From: Serripes groenlandicus
Lineage: Eukaryota; Mollusca; Bivalvia; Cardiida; Cardiidae
Assembly: GCA_031761405.1 (NCBI GenBank)
Contig: JASEVX010000132.1
Span: 482,692-546,691, forward strand
DNA length: 64,000 nt
Direction of reading: 5' to 3'
The position numbers and the translations under genes are program-made. The notes under the pieces were generated by a model that made no database searches, was not told the origin of the DNA, and saw only the letters and a program-made list of their open reading frames with translations. Below, in pieces: positions 43,822 through 54,965 of the stretch (positions within the stretch are counted from its first letter, which is position 1; every line of letters starts with the position of its first letter).

Positions 43822-44068
43822 TATGACTATCTCTGGTGCAGCGGTTAGAATGTCTGTCTATGGAGAAGGAGACCAGGGGGTTCAATCCCTTGTCAAGGGA
43901 TTGATTAATTGTTTGGTGTTTAATGCTACTTTCAACAATTGTTCAGTTATATCATGGTGTTTCCTGGGTAAGTTACCAGTACTACTGGTCCATTTATCCT
44001 GACACCAGCCAGTCTATCAGTCATAATGTTTACCACATAGCCCTGAGCACCAAGAATGGCTGCAATTT
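43822..44068. mobile_element. SINE head joined to inverted SINE tail
   Basis: + strand tRNA-like head (GGTGCAGCGGTTAGAATG, GGGGGTTCAATCCC) followed by a reverse-oriented tail starting GATTGATTAATTGTTTGG with GTTATATCATGGTGTTTCC. The same tail type, reversed, occurs at 52135. Confidence 0.7.
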
Positions 44069-44069
44069 C

Positions 44070-44699
44070 TACCATTTTTGTGATCGCCTTTTGTCCGTCG
44101 TCCGTCGTCAACATTTGATTGTTAACACTCTAGTGGCAACATTTTGCATCCAATCTTCATGAAACCGCATTTTTGGCTTGAGCATGTTGAAACTTTGTAA
44201 GAAAGTTTGTCATAATGATATCTCGGCCAAGTTCGAATATGGGTCATGTCCGGTCAAAAACTAGGTCACTAGGCCAAATTTAAGAAAAATATTGTTAACA
44301 CTCTGGAAGCCACATTTTTGGCTTGTTGAAACTATGTCGGTAAATTTGTCTTAGTGATATCTAGGTCAAGTTCGAATATGGGTCATGTCAGGTCAAAAAC
44401 TAGGTCACAAGTCCAAATTTAAGGAAAATCTTGTTAACACTCTGGAAGCCGCATTTTTTAAACTTGAGCATGTTGAAACTTTATCAGACTTTATCTAGGC
44501 CAAGTTCGAATATGGGTCAGGTCAGGTCAACAACTAGGTCACTAGGCCAAATTGTAGAACAATCTAGATCACAATTTTGCCTTTTTGTGAGAAATTTGTC
44601 TTGATGATATTGCCATTGGCGCTGAAAGAGTTAAGTCTTAAATAGCCCTTTCTCACCTTTCAGGTGAGCGATTCCAGGGCCTCATGGCCCTCTTGTTTT
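44070..44699 (+). mobile_element. Family D termini with GGTCA-type core, 5' truncated
   Basis: TTTTGTGATCGCCTTTTGTCC and CGTCGTCCGTCGTC begin abruptly without the TTAGCTCACC end. Three to four ~140 bp units like those at 32857. Ends CAGGTGAGCGATTCCAGGGC, CATGGCCC, TCTTG-T. Confidence 0.8.
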
Positions 44700-44731
44700 A
44701 GATAAGCAATAAAGTGAGGGATTACTAGTTT

Positions 44732-45000
44732 GTAGCTCTACTGGCCAAAAGCCAGAAGAGCTTATGCCGTGGCTAGTGTCTGTTGTCTGTGCATCCGTAA
44801 ACAATTTCTTGTGAACACGATACAGTCTTCAGATCCGCCCATGCAAGACTGGATTATGGCCCTTGGAATTGTCGAAATTTTTATAATAGAGCTTGTGAAC
44901 ACAATAGAGGCTTTATTTAGTATCTGATCTTCACCAAACTTAGGTAGCAGTTAAATATTGATGAAAGCTCGGTTCCTTTTGAAAACCATACCCCTACCCA
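44732..45000 (+). mobile_element. Family E fragment
   Basis: GTAGCTCTACTGGCCAAAAG start, then one shortened unit with CAAGACTGGATTATGGCCC and GATCTTCACCAAACTTAGG. The 3' end is missing. Confidence 0.75.
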
Positions 45001-45009
45001 ACCATCACA

Positions 45010-45320
45010 CCTATGTAGATTATCAAGTTAGCTTGCATAAAATGCAGGACAGAGTTATCTAAGTTCGAAACTGGGTCACTAGGCCAAATTTAATTTAATT
45101 TAATCTTGTTAACACTCTTGAAGTCGTATCTATGATTGATGATATCTAGGCCAAGTTCGTATATAGGTCATGTTGGGTCAGAAACTATGTCACTAGGCCA
45201 AATTGAAGGAAAATCTTGTTAACACTCTGGAAGCCACATTGTAAACTTGAGCATGTTGAAACTTTGTTAGAAAGTTTGTCTTGATGATATTTAGGCCAAG
45301 TTCTAATATAGGTCATTTGT
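45010..45320 (+). repeat. GGTCA-type core units, fragment
   Basis: Two partial units (GGGTCACTAGGCCAAATT, GGAAAATCTTGTTAACACTC) without element ends. More pieces at 45900-46130. Confidence 0.65.
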
Positions 45321-45480
45321 TACGCATTTTAAACTACAATAAAACTATCACAGGCTCTGATTTATTAGGAGATCCCCTTTTTTGGTAAAGAAAATGAAGC
45401 ATTTTCCATTTATGACTTTCTTTGAAGACAATCTTGAGTGTAAATTAAATGTGTTTAGCTACATTTTGAGACCTTATAGT

Positions 45481-45545
45481 TTTAACTGGTAAAACACCTG
45501 GTCTAGCCAGGAGTTCTGAGTTCAAATCTCAGTGGGGGACAAAAT
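45481..45545 (+). other. tRNA-like sequence (probably SINE head)
   Basis: A D-arm-like TTTAACTGGTAAAACACC, a CCTG/CAGG stem with loop GTCTAGC (would be CUA anticodon) and a perfect T-arm CTGAG-TTCAAAT-CTCAG. No matching acceptor stem. Best read as a tRNA-derived SINE head or a dead tRNA copy. Confidence 0.4.
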
Positions 45546-46145
45546 GACACTGTAGCTAAATACATACAATTTAATCAATTAACTGAAATTTATATTTGGT
45601 TTTAGCAAATGTGAGCTTTTGTGATAATCACCATCCATCATGCAATACCCATCAGTAACCATTACTTTTAACAACAGCTGCTTTAAAACAACTTGACAAA
45701 TTTTAACTGAACCGCACATTAATACTTTCTTGATGTCCTCTTTCAAAATGTTCAAAGGAATACATTCTGTGTTGAATTCTGGGAACTGCAGCATCAGAAA
45801 AGAAATAAGTGACACAATGTTAAGGCATTCTCTTATTTCTGTATAATTTGGCAGGAAAGTTCCTTAAATATGTAACCCTCTATAAGAAATATTCAAATAA
45901 TATTGCCGGGTTGAAAACTAGGTCACTAGGCCAAATTGAAGGAACATATGCTGCATTCTTTGCTTCAGCAGCTTGAAACTTTGTCAGAATGTTTGTATTG
46001 ATAATATCTAGTCCATGTTCGAGTATGGGTCATATCGGGTAAAATAAAATAGTTCACTAGTCCAAATGAAGGAAAATCTTGATAACACTGCTTTTTGAAT
46101 CTTTGTCATAATAATTATCTCGATGAGTTTGCATTGATCAAACAT

Positions 46146-47173
46146 TTTTATGCCCCCCTGGAATCTCCGATTCGGGGGGCATATAGTTTTTGGCCTGTCT
46201 GTCTGTCTGTCTGTCTGCACAAAAAAAACTTTAACCTTGACCACTACTTTTGAACCATAACAGGTACGGCTACCATATTTCACATGTGTATTCCTTGTGA
46301 CATGACCTTTCTGTCAGTACCAAAATTGTTGACCTTGCGACCTTGACCTTTGACCTAGATGTAGTTTTTGGCCTGTCTGCACGAAAAAAACTTTAACCTT
46401 GACCACTACTTTTGAACCATAACAGGTACGGCTACCATATTTCACATGTGTATTCCTTGTGACATTACCTTTCTGTCAGTACCAAAATGTTTGACCTTGC
46501 GACCTTGACCTTTGACCTAGATGTTGCCATTCTCGAAAAAAACTTTAACCTTGGGCATTTCTTTAGAACCATAACAGGTACGGCTACCATATTTCACATG
46601 TGTATTCCTTGTGACATGACCTTTCTGTCAGTACCAACATTTTTGACCTTGCGACCTTGACCTTTGACCTAGATGTTGCCATTCTCGAAAAAAACTTTAA
46701 CCTTGGCCATTACTTTTGAACCATAACAGATACGGCTACCATATTTCACTTGTGTATTCCTTGTGACATGACCTTTCTGTCAGTACCAACATTTTTGACC
46801 TTGCGACCTTGACCTTTGACCTAGATGTTGCCATTCTCATTTTTTTTTTTAACCTTCCCCACTTCTTTTGAACCATAACAGGTAAGGCTACCATATTTCA
46901 CATGTGTATACCTTGTGACATGACCTTTCTGTCAGTACCAACATTTTTCACCTTGCGACCTTGACCTTTGACCTAGATGTTGCCATTCTCGAAAAAAACT
47001 TTAACCTTGACCACTACTTTTGAACCATAACAGGTACGGCTACCATATTTCACATGTGTATTCCTTGTGACATGACCTTTCTGTCAGTACCAACATTTTT
47101 GACCTGGCGACCTTGACCTTTGACCTAGATGTTGCCATTGGGGGGCATCAGTGTTTCACAAACACATATTGTT
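46146..47173 (+). mobile_element. Family F element, full length
   Basis: Start TTTTTATGCCCCCCTGG with CCCCCC...GGGGGG hairpin, CTGT microsatellite, six core units and end GGGGGGCATCAG, GTGTTTCACAAACAC hairpin. Each unit has TGACCTTTGACCT at 46344, 46506, 46658, 46810, 46962 and 47114 (spacing 162 then 152 four times). Confidence 0.88.
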
Positions 47174-48540
47174 TCACATAGTTTTCTTAATTCTGTATTA
47201 AAAGTGTTACTAGGTATATAATAAAAGGAAAATTATTTTGCAGTAGCTTAGTATTGTCTACTCGGGGCGTGGTCAAATTGACATCTCTCTTGACATTCGG
47301 TCTCGCGTGATATCAATTTAACACGCGCCTCATTGTACAATACAAATCCATGTATCACTAGTGCAACATTATAGTCCCTATGTATAATGAATATTTAATA
47401 CGTTACTTTTGTATTTAAAATGTAGAATCATTAGTTTGTTATCATAACACAAAAGGCTTTTTGAAAAATAAATAGTGGTTTACTTTATATTGAATAATGG
47501 CAATGTTGACAATCATCAATTTGTATCGTAAATACGTACATGAACATATCGATAGATCAATAGATTAAAGATTAATTTAAAAATAAACGTTGATTAATGT
47601 GTTTTGTATTTGTTCAATTGTATACATCATTCGTTGACAAAAATACTTTATAAGGCGTTGAACATTATTATTTATCATTGACACATTTACGAGTCATATT
47701 TCCTGAAGAAAGATAAAACAAAAACTGTTTTGTGTTCGATAATGATTCAAAGTAGAAGATTGTGTTTGGATAGTTATTTTACAATAGTATTCCGGTTATA
47801 TCACCCCATAATGCCGAGGACCAAGAAGGCAATATAATTTGTTATTATTTTATATGACCTTACCGAGAATCGACCCACGGCTTCTCGCAATGATAACTAT
47901 TAGATCTAGCCCCGATGCCGTAACATAACTGATATACCATTGAAAACGGCGTTAAACTCCAATAAATCAATCCGCTTTGAATACTCTTGTGTATGATATG
48001 CTCCGACGTGATTTTTAGCATAATCTTCATTCACCCTGTTTTCAGCCAGACCACCGAAATTCCCAAAGGATTTCTGATTGGTAATATGATTAAAGCGTAT
48101 GCCACATACAGTCCATTCAGTTACAATGAGTTATATAACTAACTTATCCTTATTATACTCCTTTTCCTTCGCTGAATTTGTATACCCTATGGAAATGCCT
48201 ACACATGAAATACCCTCTTTAAATGATTGTTCCATTCCTCGCTTATTATTGTTCTCCTTTGTGTATTTGTTACTCATATTTATTCACTTGTCTGTCTTTG
48301 CCATATTTCAATTGTAAATGGCTAAAGGCAATGCACTTTGCTGATGCTAATGCAATGTATGTATATGCATATATGTCATTATAGGGGAGAGTTTAGCATT
48401 CGTTGAACCAACAATAAAAGATATTTGATCTTTGGAAACTTGAAAGGATCCGTTTGCTTCAGCAAAACCGACCTTATCGTAAATATAGCACATGTACATG
48501 AGCGATGCTCTAGGAAATTATTATTATTTTAAAAAGATAT
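47174..48540. other. AT-rich intergenic DNA with a SINE tail
   Basis: A SINE 3' end lies at about 47920-47975 (GAAAACGGCGTTAAACTCCA). Otherwise nothing recognised. The frame at 48099-48317 is unsupported. Confidence 0.45.
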
Positions 48541-48541
48541 A

Positions 48542-48676
48542 ATGAGCCGTCCCGCGAGAAAACCAAACATTATGGCCTCTGCGTTATGTATCGACCCAGA
48601 TCAGCATGCGCAGTCCGCGCAGACACATTTCGTCTCAGGGGGATAGACCATGTTGGTTTACTCGCGAGACGGCTCT
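48542..48676 (+). mobile_element. Family H MITE, short copy
   Basis: Terminal inverted repeats ATGAGCCGTCCCGCGAGAAA and (as reverse complement) AGAGCCGTCTCGCGAGTAAA. Interior has CGACCCAGATCAGCATGCGC. Confidence 0.82.
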
Positions 48677-48792
48677 AATTATGTTTTAAGATTACTTGTT
48701 TTTGCTTTACGATAGTTTTATAATGTTTTTGAGACATTCCCTATCTCCTTTTTGTTTATTTATTATACTTAATTGTGTTATGCTTCTCTCGT

Positions 48793-50221
48793 TTTTAGCT
48801 CACCTGAGCTTTGCTCAAGGTGAGTTATTGTGATCGCCTTTTGTCCGGCGTGCGTCGTCCGTCGTCCGTCAACTTCTTCTCCTCAGTAACCAGTGGGTCA
48901 ATTGGGATGAAACTTCACAGAAAGCATCCTCTCAATGACCACACCGGATTTCCTTCAAATTTTTGGGATCCATGCAGAATTCTGGTTTCCATGGCAACGA
49001 AATGAAAAAAACTTCAAAATACTTCTTCTCCCAAACTGGTTGGCAGATTTTTAAATAATTTTGTAGAATTGTTCCTTGGATGACCCTCTATCAGATTCCT
49101 TCAAGCCATGTTGATTGGTCGAAAAACATGGCCGCCAGGGCGGGCGGGGCTATTTTGCCTTATATGGCTATAGTGAAAACTTAAAAAATCTTCTCCTCCG
49201 AAAGTGTCAGGCCTATTTTCAAATAATTTTGTAGAAATGTTCCTTGGATGACCCGCTATCAGATTCCTTCGAGCCATCTTGATTGGTCGAAAAACATGGC
49301 CGCCAGGGGGGCGGGGCTATTTTGCCTTATATGGCTATAGTGAAAACTTAAAAAATCTTCTCCTCCGAAAGTGTCGGGCCGATTTTCAAATAATTTTGTA
49401 GAAATGTTTCTTAAGTGACCCACTATCAGATTCCTTCAAGCCATGTTGATTGGTCGAAAAATATGGCCGCCAGTGGGCAGGGCTATTTTGCCTTATATGG
49501 CTAAAGTGAAAACTTAAAATATCTTCTTCTCCCAAACTGGTTGGCAGATTTTCAAATAATTTTGTAGAAATGCTCCTTGGATAACCCTCTATTAGATTCC
49601 TTCAAGCCATGTTGATTGGTCAAAAAACATGGCCGCCAGGGGGGCGGGGCTATTTTGCCGTATATGGCTATAGTGAAAACTTAAAAAATCTTCTCCTCCG
49701 AAAGTGTCATGCCGATTTTCAAATAATGTTGTAGAAATGTTCCTTGGATGACCCTCTATCAGATTCCTTCAAGCCAAGTTGATTGGTCGAAAAAAACATG
49801 GCCGCCAGGGGAGGCGGGGCTATTTTGCCTTATATGGCTATAGTGAAAACTTAAAAAATCTTCTTCTCCAAAAGTGTCAGGCAGATTTTCAAATAATTTT
49901 GTAGAAATGTTCCTTGGATGACCCACTTTCAGATTCCTTCAAGCCATGTTGATTGGTCAAAAAACATTTCCGCCAGTGGGCGGGGCTATTTTGCATTATA
50001 TGGCTGTAGTAAAAACTTAAAAAATCTTCTCCTCCAAAAGTGTCTAGCCGATTTTCAAATAATTTTGTAGAAATGTTCCTAGGGTAAACCTCTATCAGAT
50101 TCCTTCAAGCCAAGTTGATTGGTCAAAAACTATGGCTGCCAGGGGGCGGGGCTTATATAGCTAAAGCGAAAATAAATAAATCAGGTGAGCGATTCTAGGG
50201 CCATCATGGCCCTCTTGTTTT
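48793..50221 (+). mobile_element. Family D element, full length
   Basis: TTTAGCTCACCTGAGCTTTG start, CGTCGTCCGTCGTCCGTC, eight ~165 bp units, end AGGTGAGCGATTCTAGGGCC, ATCATGGCCC, CTCTTG-T. Very similar to the copy at 19309. Confidence 0.88.
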
Positions 50222-50650
50222 ATGTTTAACTTACTTGTCATATTGTGTATGTTTTAATTGCCGGATTTTAGTTTCTAACATATATAATCTTTAATGGTTT
50301 TACTTAAGCACTCAAAATGAGCTTTGATGTCAATGGGCATTAAATCATTCGCTCCCGGAAGTCAAACGTAGCGTTAGTATCACACGTGCTCCAGGAAAAC
50401 CAACGTATGGAAAAAAGACCTGCCCGCATATCCATAAATATTTAAATCTATTGTTTTACAAAGCTTTCTTGATTATTGTGCGAATAGTGCAGAGCAAGAT
50501 CATACAGGACGGATGCAATGTCTGATTTGGATCTTCATTTGGCAAAGATACCTTAATATCGGTTTTCGCAGAGCATCCATCACATAGATATCCTTGCTCA
50601 TCCAAGTTATCTTCTTTATATGAACTGTGTTTGTCAGAATTGTATTGTAT

Positions 50651-50913
50651 ATGAGCCGTTTCACGAGAAAACCAACATTGCGGACTCTGCTTAATATTTC
50701 GACCCGGATCAGCCTGAGCATGCCGCGCAGGCTAACCCGGACAGAGAGTTTTTGCCTCCTGTGGATTCTGTTTCAGGAATCATTTCTCTATACCTGTATC
50801 CTAATGAGACGGAATTTGTCGGACCGGATTAGTATGCTCGGACTGCACAGGCTGATCTGAGCCGGTACACTACGCAGAGTTCATCATGTTGGTTTTCTCG
50901 TGGAACAGTTCAT
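50651..50913 (+). mobile_element. Family H MITE, long copy
   Basis: ATGAGCCGTTTCACGAGAAA at the left, ATGTTGGTTTTCTCGTGGAA with CAGTTCAT at the right. Interior contains several GATCAGCCTGAGCATGC-like palindromic words. It overlaps two opposed chance frames. Confidence 0.85.
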
Positions 50914-50991
50914 ATATATTTTTATTTCAATAGATTACCGATATATTTCAGTGGATTGTTTCTCTATAAACACACTGTTTTAACAAATGAG

Positions 50992-51278
50992 AGCCTAGCC
51001 CCGGTAGCGACGTGGGATGTCAATCTAGGGGTTGTTAGTTCGAATCCCGGCTCGACCAACTTTCATTCCGAGGATTGACAAAAGTCAATGCGACATGCGT
51101 CATTCGTCTTCCACCAATGGGCTAAGTCTATGTTGAAAAGCAGCCAGTTGCTTGGGAAGATTGTTGTGTGGAGTACTGGTGTGAGAAAACCAGGAATTGC
51201 ATGAGTAGGTGAACTGGCCGCCGTGATATAATTGAAAAATTGTTAAAAACGGCGTTAAACCCCAATCAATCAATCTCA
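50992..51278 (+). mobile_element. tRNA-derived SINE, full length
   Basis: CCCCGGTAGCGACG head, GTTAGTTCGAATCCCGG B box, CACCAATGGGCTAAG body, AACGGCGTTAAACCCCAATC tail with AATCAATC. Best-preserved copy of the 7597 subtype. Confidence 0.88.
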
Positions 51279-51393
51279 ATTGATAATGTCCACTGTTTGC
51301 TCCGTTTTCATCCAGTTTCAACACATTCCTCAGTAAGTGAAAGCATGACATGAACAGGACAGAAAAGTTATCTGTTTAGATTGGGTTGGTTGT

Positions 51394-52130
51394 TTTTATG
51401 CCCCCCCGGAGTCTCCGATTCGGGGGGCATATAGTTTTTGGCCTGTCTGTCTGTTGGTCTGCACGTCTGTTGTTGTCTGTCTGTCTGCACAAAAAAAACT
51501 TTAACCTTGACCACTACTTTTGAACCATAACAGGTACGGCTACCATATTTCACATGTGTATTCCTTGTGACATGACCTTTCTGTCAGTACCAAAATGTTT
51601 GACCTTGCGACCTTGACCTTTGACCTAGATGTTGCCATTCTCGAAAAAAACTTTAACCTTGGGCATTACTTTTGAACCATAACAGGTACGGCTACCATAT
51701 TTCACATGTGTATTCCTTGTGACATGACCTTTCTGTCAGTACCAACATTTTTGACCTTGCGACCTTGACCTTTGACCTAGATGTTGCCATTCTCGAAAAA
51801 AACTTTAACCTTGGCCATTACTTTTGAACCATAACAGATACGGCTACCATATTTCACATGTGTATTCCTTGTGACATGACCTTTCTGTCAGTACCAACAT
51901 TTTTGACCTTGCGACCTTGACCTTTGACCTAGGTGTTGCCATTCTCAATTTTTTTTTTAACCTTCCCCACTACTTTTAAACCATAACAGGTAAGGCTACC
52001 ATATTTCACATGTGTATACCTTGTGACATGACCTTTCTGTCAGTACCAACATTTTTCACCTTGCGACCTTGACCTTTGACCTAGATGTTGCCATTGGAGG
52101 CATCAGTGTTTCACAAACACATCTTGTTTG
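51394..52130 (+). mobile_element. Family F element, full length
   Basis: TTTTTATGCCCCCCCGGAG start hairpin, CTGT microsatellite, four units with TGACCTTTGACCT at 51614, 51766, 51918 and 52070 (exactly 152 bp apart). End GGCATCAGTGTTTCACAAAC, ACATCTTG-T. Confidence 0.9.
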
Positions 52131-52134
52131 TTGT

Positions 52135-52356
52135 TGTTTCTGCGCGGGGTTTTACACATTTTCACCAGTTATATCACGGCGTTTCCTGGGAAAGTAACCA
52201 GTAGGTCTACTACTGGTCCATTTATCCTGACACCAGCGAGTCGGTCGTAATGCTAACCCCGCAATCCTGAGCGCCTAGGAGGTCAAGCTTTTCCACCTCG
52301 ATGGTGTAGTGCTAGTAGAGTGTCCGCCCCAGTAGTAGCGGGTTCATATCCAATAC
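52135..52356. mobile_element. Inverted SINE tail followed by forward tRNA-like head
   Basis: Reverse tail (CAGTTATATCACGGCGTTTC, TATCCTGACACCAGCGAGTC) then a head-like GATGGTGTAGTGCTAGTAGA and AGCGGGTTCATATCC. A mirror of the arrangement at 43822. Confidence 0.6.
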
Positions 52357-53018
52357 TTAACAAGAGGCCCATGAGGGCCTATGCTCTACTGGTATGGTTC
52401 TTTGGTCATTTTCAATACAGAGCATGTATGTATGGTGAAGATCGGATAGTAAATGGAGGCTCTTTTGTGTTCACAAGCTGTATTATAGCAATTTTTACAA
52501 TTTCATGGGCCATAATCCAGTCTTGCATGGGTGGATCTGGCTGGTTTTCAAAAGGAACCAAGCTCTCATCAATATTTAACTACTATCTAAGTTTGGTGAA
52601 GATCAGATAGTAAATGGAGCCTCTATTGTGCTCAATTATAGCAATTTGGACAATTTCAAGGGCCATAATCCAGTCTTGCATGGGCGGATCTGGCTGGTTT
52701 ACGAAAGGAACCGAGCTCTCATGGTTATCTTACTACTGTATAAGTTTGGTTGAGATACAATCAAAAGTGAAGACTGTATCGTGTTAGCAAGCTCTTTTAT
52801 AGCAATTTTGACCATTTCAAGGGCCATAATCCAGTCATGCATGGGCGGATCTGAATGGTTTTCGAAACGAACCGAGCTCTCATGGATATCTAACTACTGT
52901 ATAAGTTTGGTTGAGATACAATCAAAAGTGAAGACTGTATCGTGTTAACAAGAAATTGTTTACGCATGCACGCACGCACGCACGACGGACAAATCGCCAC
53001 GACATAAGCCCTTCTGCT
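52357..53018 (-). mobile_element. Family E element, reverse orientation
   Basis: Begins (as 3' end) ACAAGAGGCCCATGAGGGCC and ends GGACAAATCGCCACGACATA, AGCCCTTCTGC, with CGCACGCACGCACGACGG microsatellite. Four ~160 bp units. It supplies the uninterrupted reference for the nested insertion at 31091. Confidence 0.85.
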
Positions 53019-53059
53019 AAAAATGATAGATATGGCTGCCCTCCTTCTTGCCCAGGGTT

Positions 53060-53185
53060 GTGGATAAAGCATTACGACAGACTGGCTGGTTTCAGGATAA
53101 ATGGATAATTAGTTCTGGTAACTAACCTAGGAAACGACGTGATATCTGAACAATTACTTAAACCTGCGTTAAACACATAACAATA
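53060..53185 (+). mobile_element. SINE tail fragment
   Basis: GACTGGCTGGTTTCAGGATA, AACCTAGGAAACGACGTGAT, CCTGCGTTAAACACATAACA. Tail only. Confidence 0.6.
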
Positions 53186-53395
53186 AATCACTAGAGAGCT
53201 GCAGTGGAATCGCTTTAACTCGATCATAGGAAATTTCGAATACTTCGTTTAACTCGAACTGTTTCTCTGAACATGTCTGTCTATTGAAAAACAGTGAAGC
53301 AGCAATTTTGATACTAGCAATCAGAACTACTGATGTGCTGTTATCTTGAAAACAAATTTTCACTGGGTTTCTTTTTCGACACAAACACTTAATAA

Positions 53396-53527
53396 TGATT
53401 GATTGATTGTTTGGGATTTAACGCCGTTTTTAACAATTTCTCAGTTATATCACGGCGGCCAGTTCACCTACTTATGCATTTCCTGGTTTTCTCACACCAG
53501 TACTCCACACAACAATCTTCCCAAGCA
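53396..53527 (-). mobile_element. SINE tail fragment, reverse
   Basis: GATTGATTGTTTGGGATTTA, ACGCCGTTTTTAACAATTTC, CCAGTACTCCACACAACAAT. Reverse complement of the common SINE 3' half. Confidence 0.8.
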
Positions 53528-53694
53528 ACACTTAATAATGAAAATAGTGAATTACGAAACTGTTAATGAAAAAAAGCGATTTAAGCACACATCCAGTGAT
53601 GACTCGAGCACGCCGATAAATCGAAGTAATTTATTGATCCCTTTCGAGTTCGAGTTATCGCGATTCCACTGTATTTTCACTGTTGGTGTTCACT

Positions 53695-53916
53695 CAGTAA
53701 TGTATCGACCCAGAGCAGCCTGCACAGTCCACGCATGCTAATCCGGGCCGACACATTCTGTCTCAGGGGAATATAGGTATAGATTAATTATTTACAATCC
53801 ACAGGAGGCCGAAAGTGTCTGTCCAGGTTAGCCTGCGCGGCATTCTTAGGCTGATCCGGATCGATCGATACTTTACAGAGAGTTTACAATGCTGGTTTTC
53901 TCGTGGGACGGCTCAT
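53695..53916 (+). mobile_element. Family H MITE, 5'-truncated
   Basis: Interior AATGTATCGACCCAGAGCAG onward and right terminus GGTTTTCTCGTGGGACGGCT. The left terminal repeat is absent. Confidence 0.78.
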
Positions 53917-54654
53917 TTCCGTCTCTAACCGAAATGATTACAATTGTGGCTTTTTGGGGAAAGGTTTTCGAAACCTGATCAAATTGATGATCTGGCTCTA
54001 CACAAGGCGGAAATTACCTATGATTGGTTCACCGAAATTTATTAGGTGATGATCATGGAACAAGGGTGTAGTAACACGGACGTAACATCATCAACATTTT
54101 GTTTTCATTTATTTTTTTCCAAGCAAATATAAATATATCAACACATAAATAAATATCAATTTTTATCACAACACATGCGAATAGATAAACAATTTACTTA
54201 ATTTATATAAAAACATATATACAACATAAAATGACAGGATTTCTAAAATCATTTTGAAGCTTCAACTTTTTATTGTAATGCCATCTCTTTTCTTCCTAAG
54301 CTTTCATGATGCATAATTCAGAGAATTGAAATTATTGTGAGAGAGGCAGACACTGTTGGCTTTGAACAGATTCTTCTTGTTCTCATAATGTTTTCAGTCT
54401 GCATCCGCGAAAGTAATTGTTTCACACTATTATGTATTAACAGTGAACATGTCGAAATCGAAAGCAATATTTAAACATTTTGTTTTAGTTTTTCTGTTTT
54501 TTTGTTTTTATTTCGTTTTTATTTTTTATTAATATTATTATTATAAATAAATTCTTTGTTTCAATATAAAATGAAAAGAAATAATCAAATACCGAGCATT
54601 ATATTTTAGCTCAAAACATCTAAATGATTAAAAGAAAATTAATATATGGATATC
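53917..54654. other. AT-rich unique sequence, nothing recognised
   Basis: No gene or repeat termini seen. Poly-T rich at 54480-54545. Confidence 0.4.
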
Positions 54655-54965
54655 GTGGAACATCGTGGACTTCGTGGAACATCCGGGAACACCAACAAAA
54701 CCGCAATAAACCACCAACAAAACACAAATAAACCCCAACAAAACACAAACAACAACAAAACCGCAATAAAACACCAACAAAACCACAATAAAACCCCACA
54801 ACACATCACACCCCCAACAACACCACATCACACCCCCCAACAAAACACCAATAAAACACCAATAAAACACAACAAAACCCCAATAAAACCACAACAAACA
54901 CCAACAAAACACCAATAAAACACCAACAAAACACCAATAAAACACAACAAAACCCCAATAAAACT
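54655..54965. repeat. AC-rich minisatellite
   Basis: Variants of AACACCAATAAAACACCAAC with very strong strand asymmetry (almost no G). Long frames on both strands here translate to low-complexity sequence and are not genes. Confidence 0.9.

Noticed and set aside
45481..45545. Functional tRNA with CUA anticodon
   Set aside because: T-arm is good but there is no acceptor stem pairing and the anticodon stem is short. More likely a SINE head.
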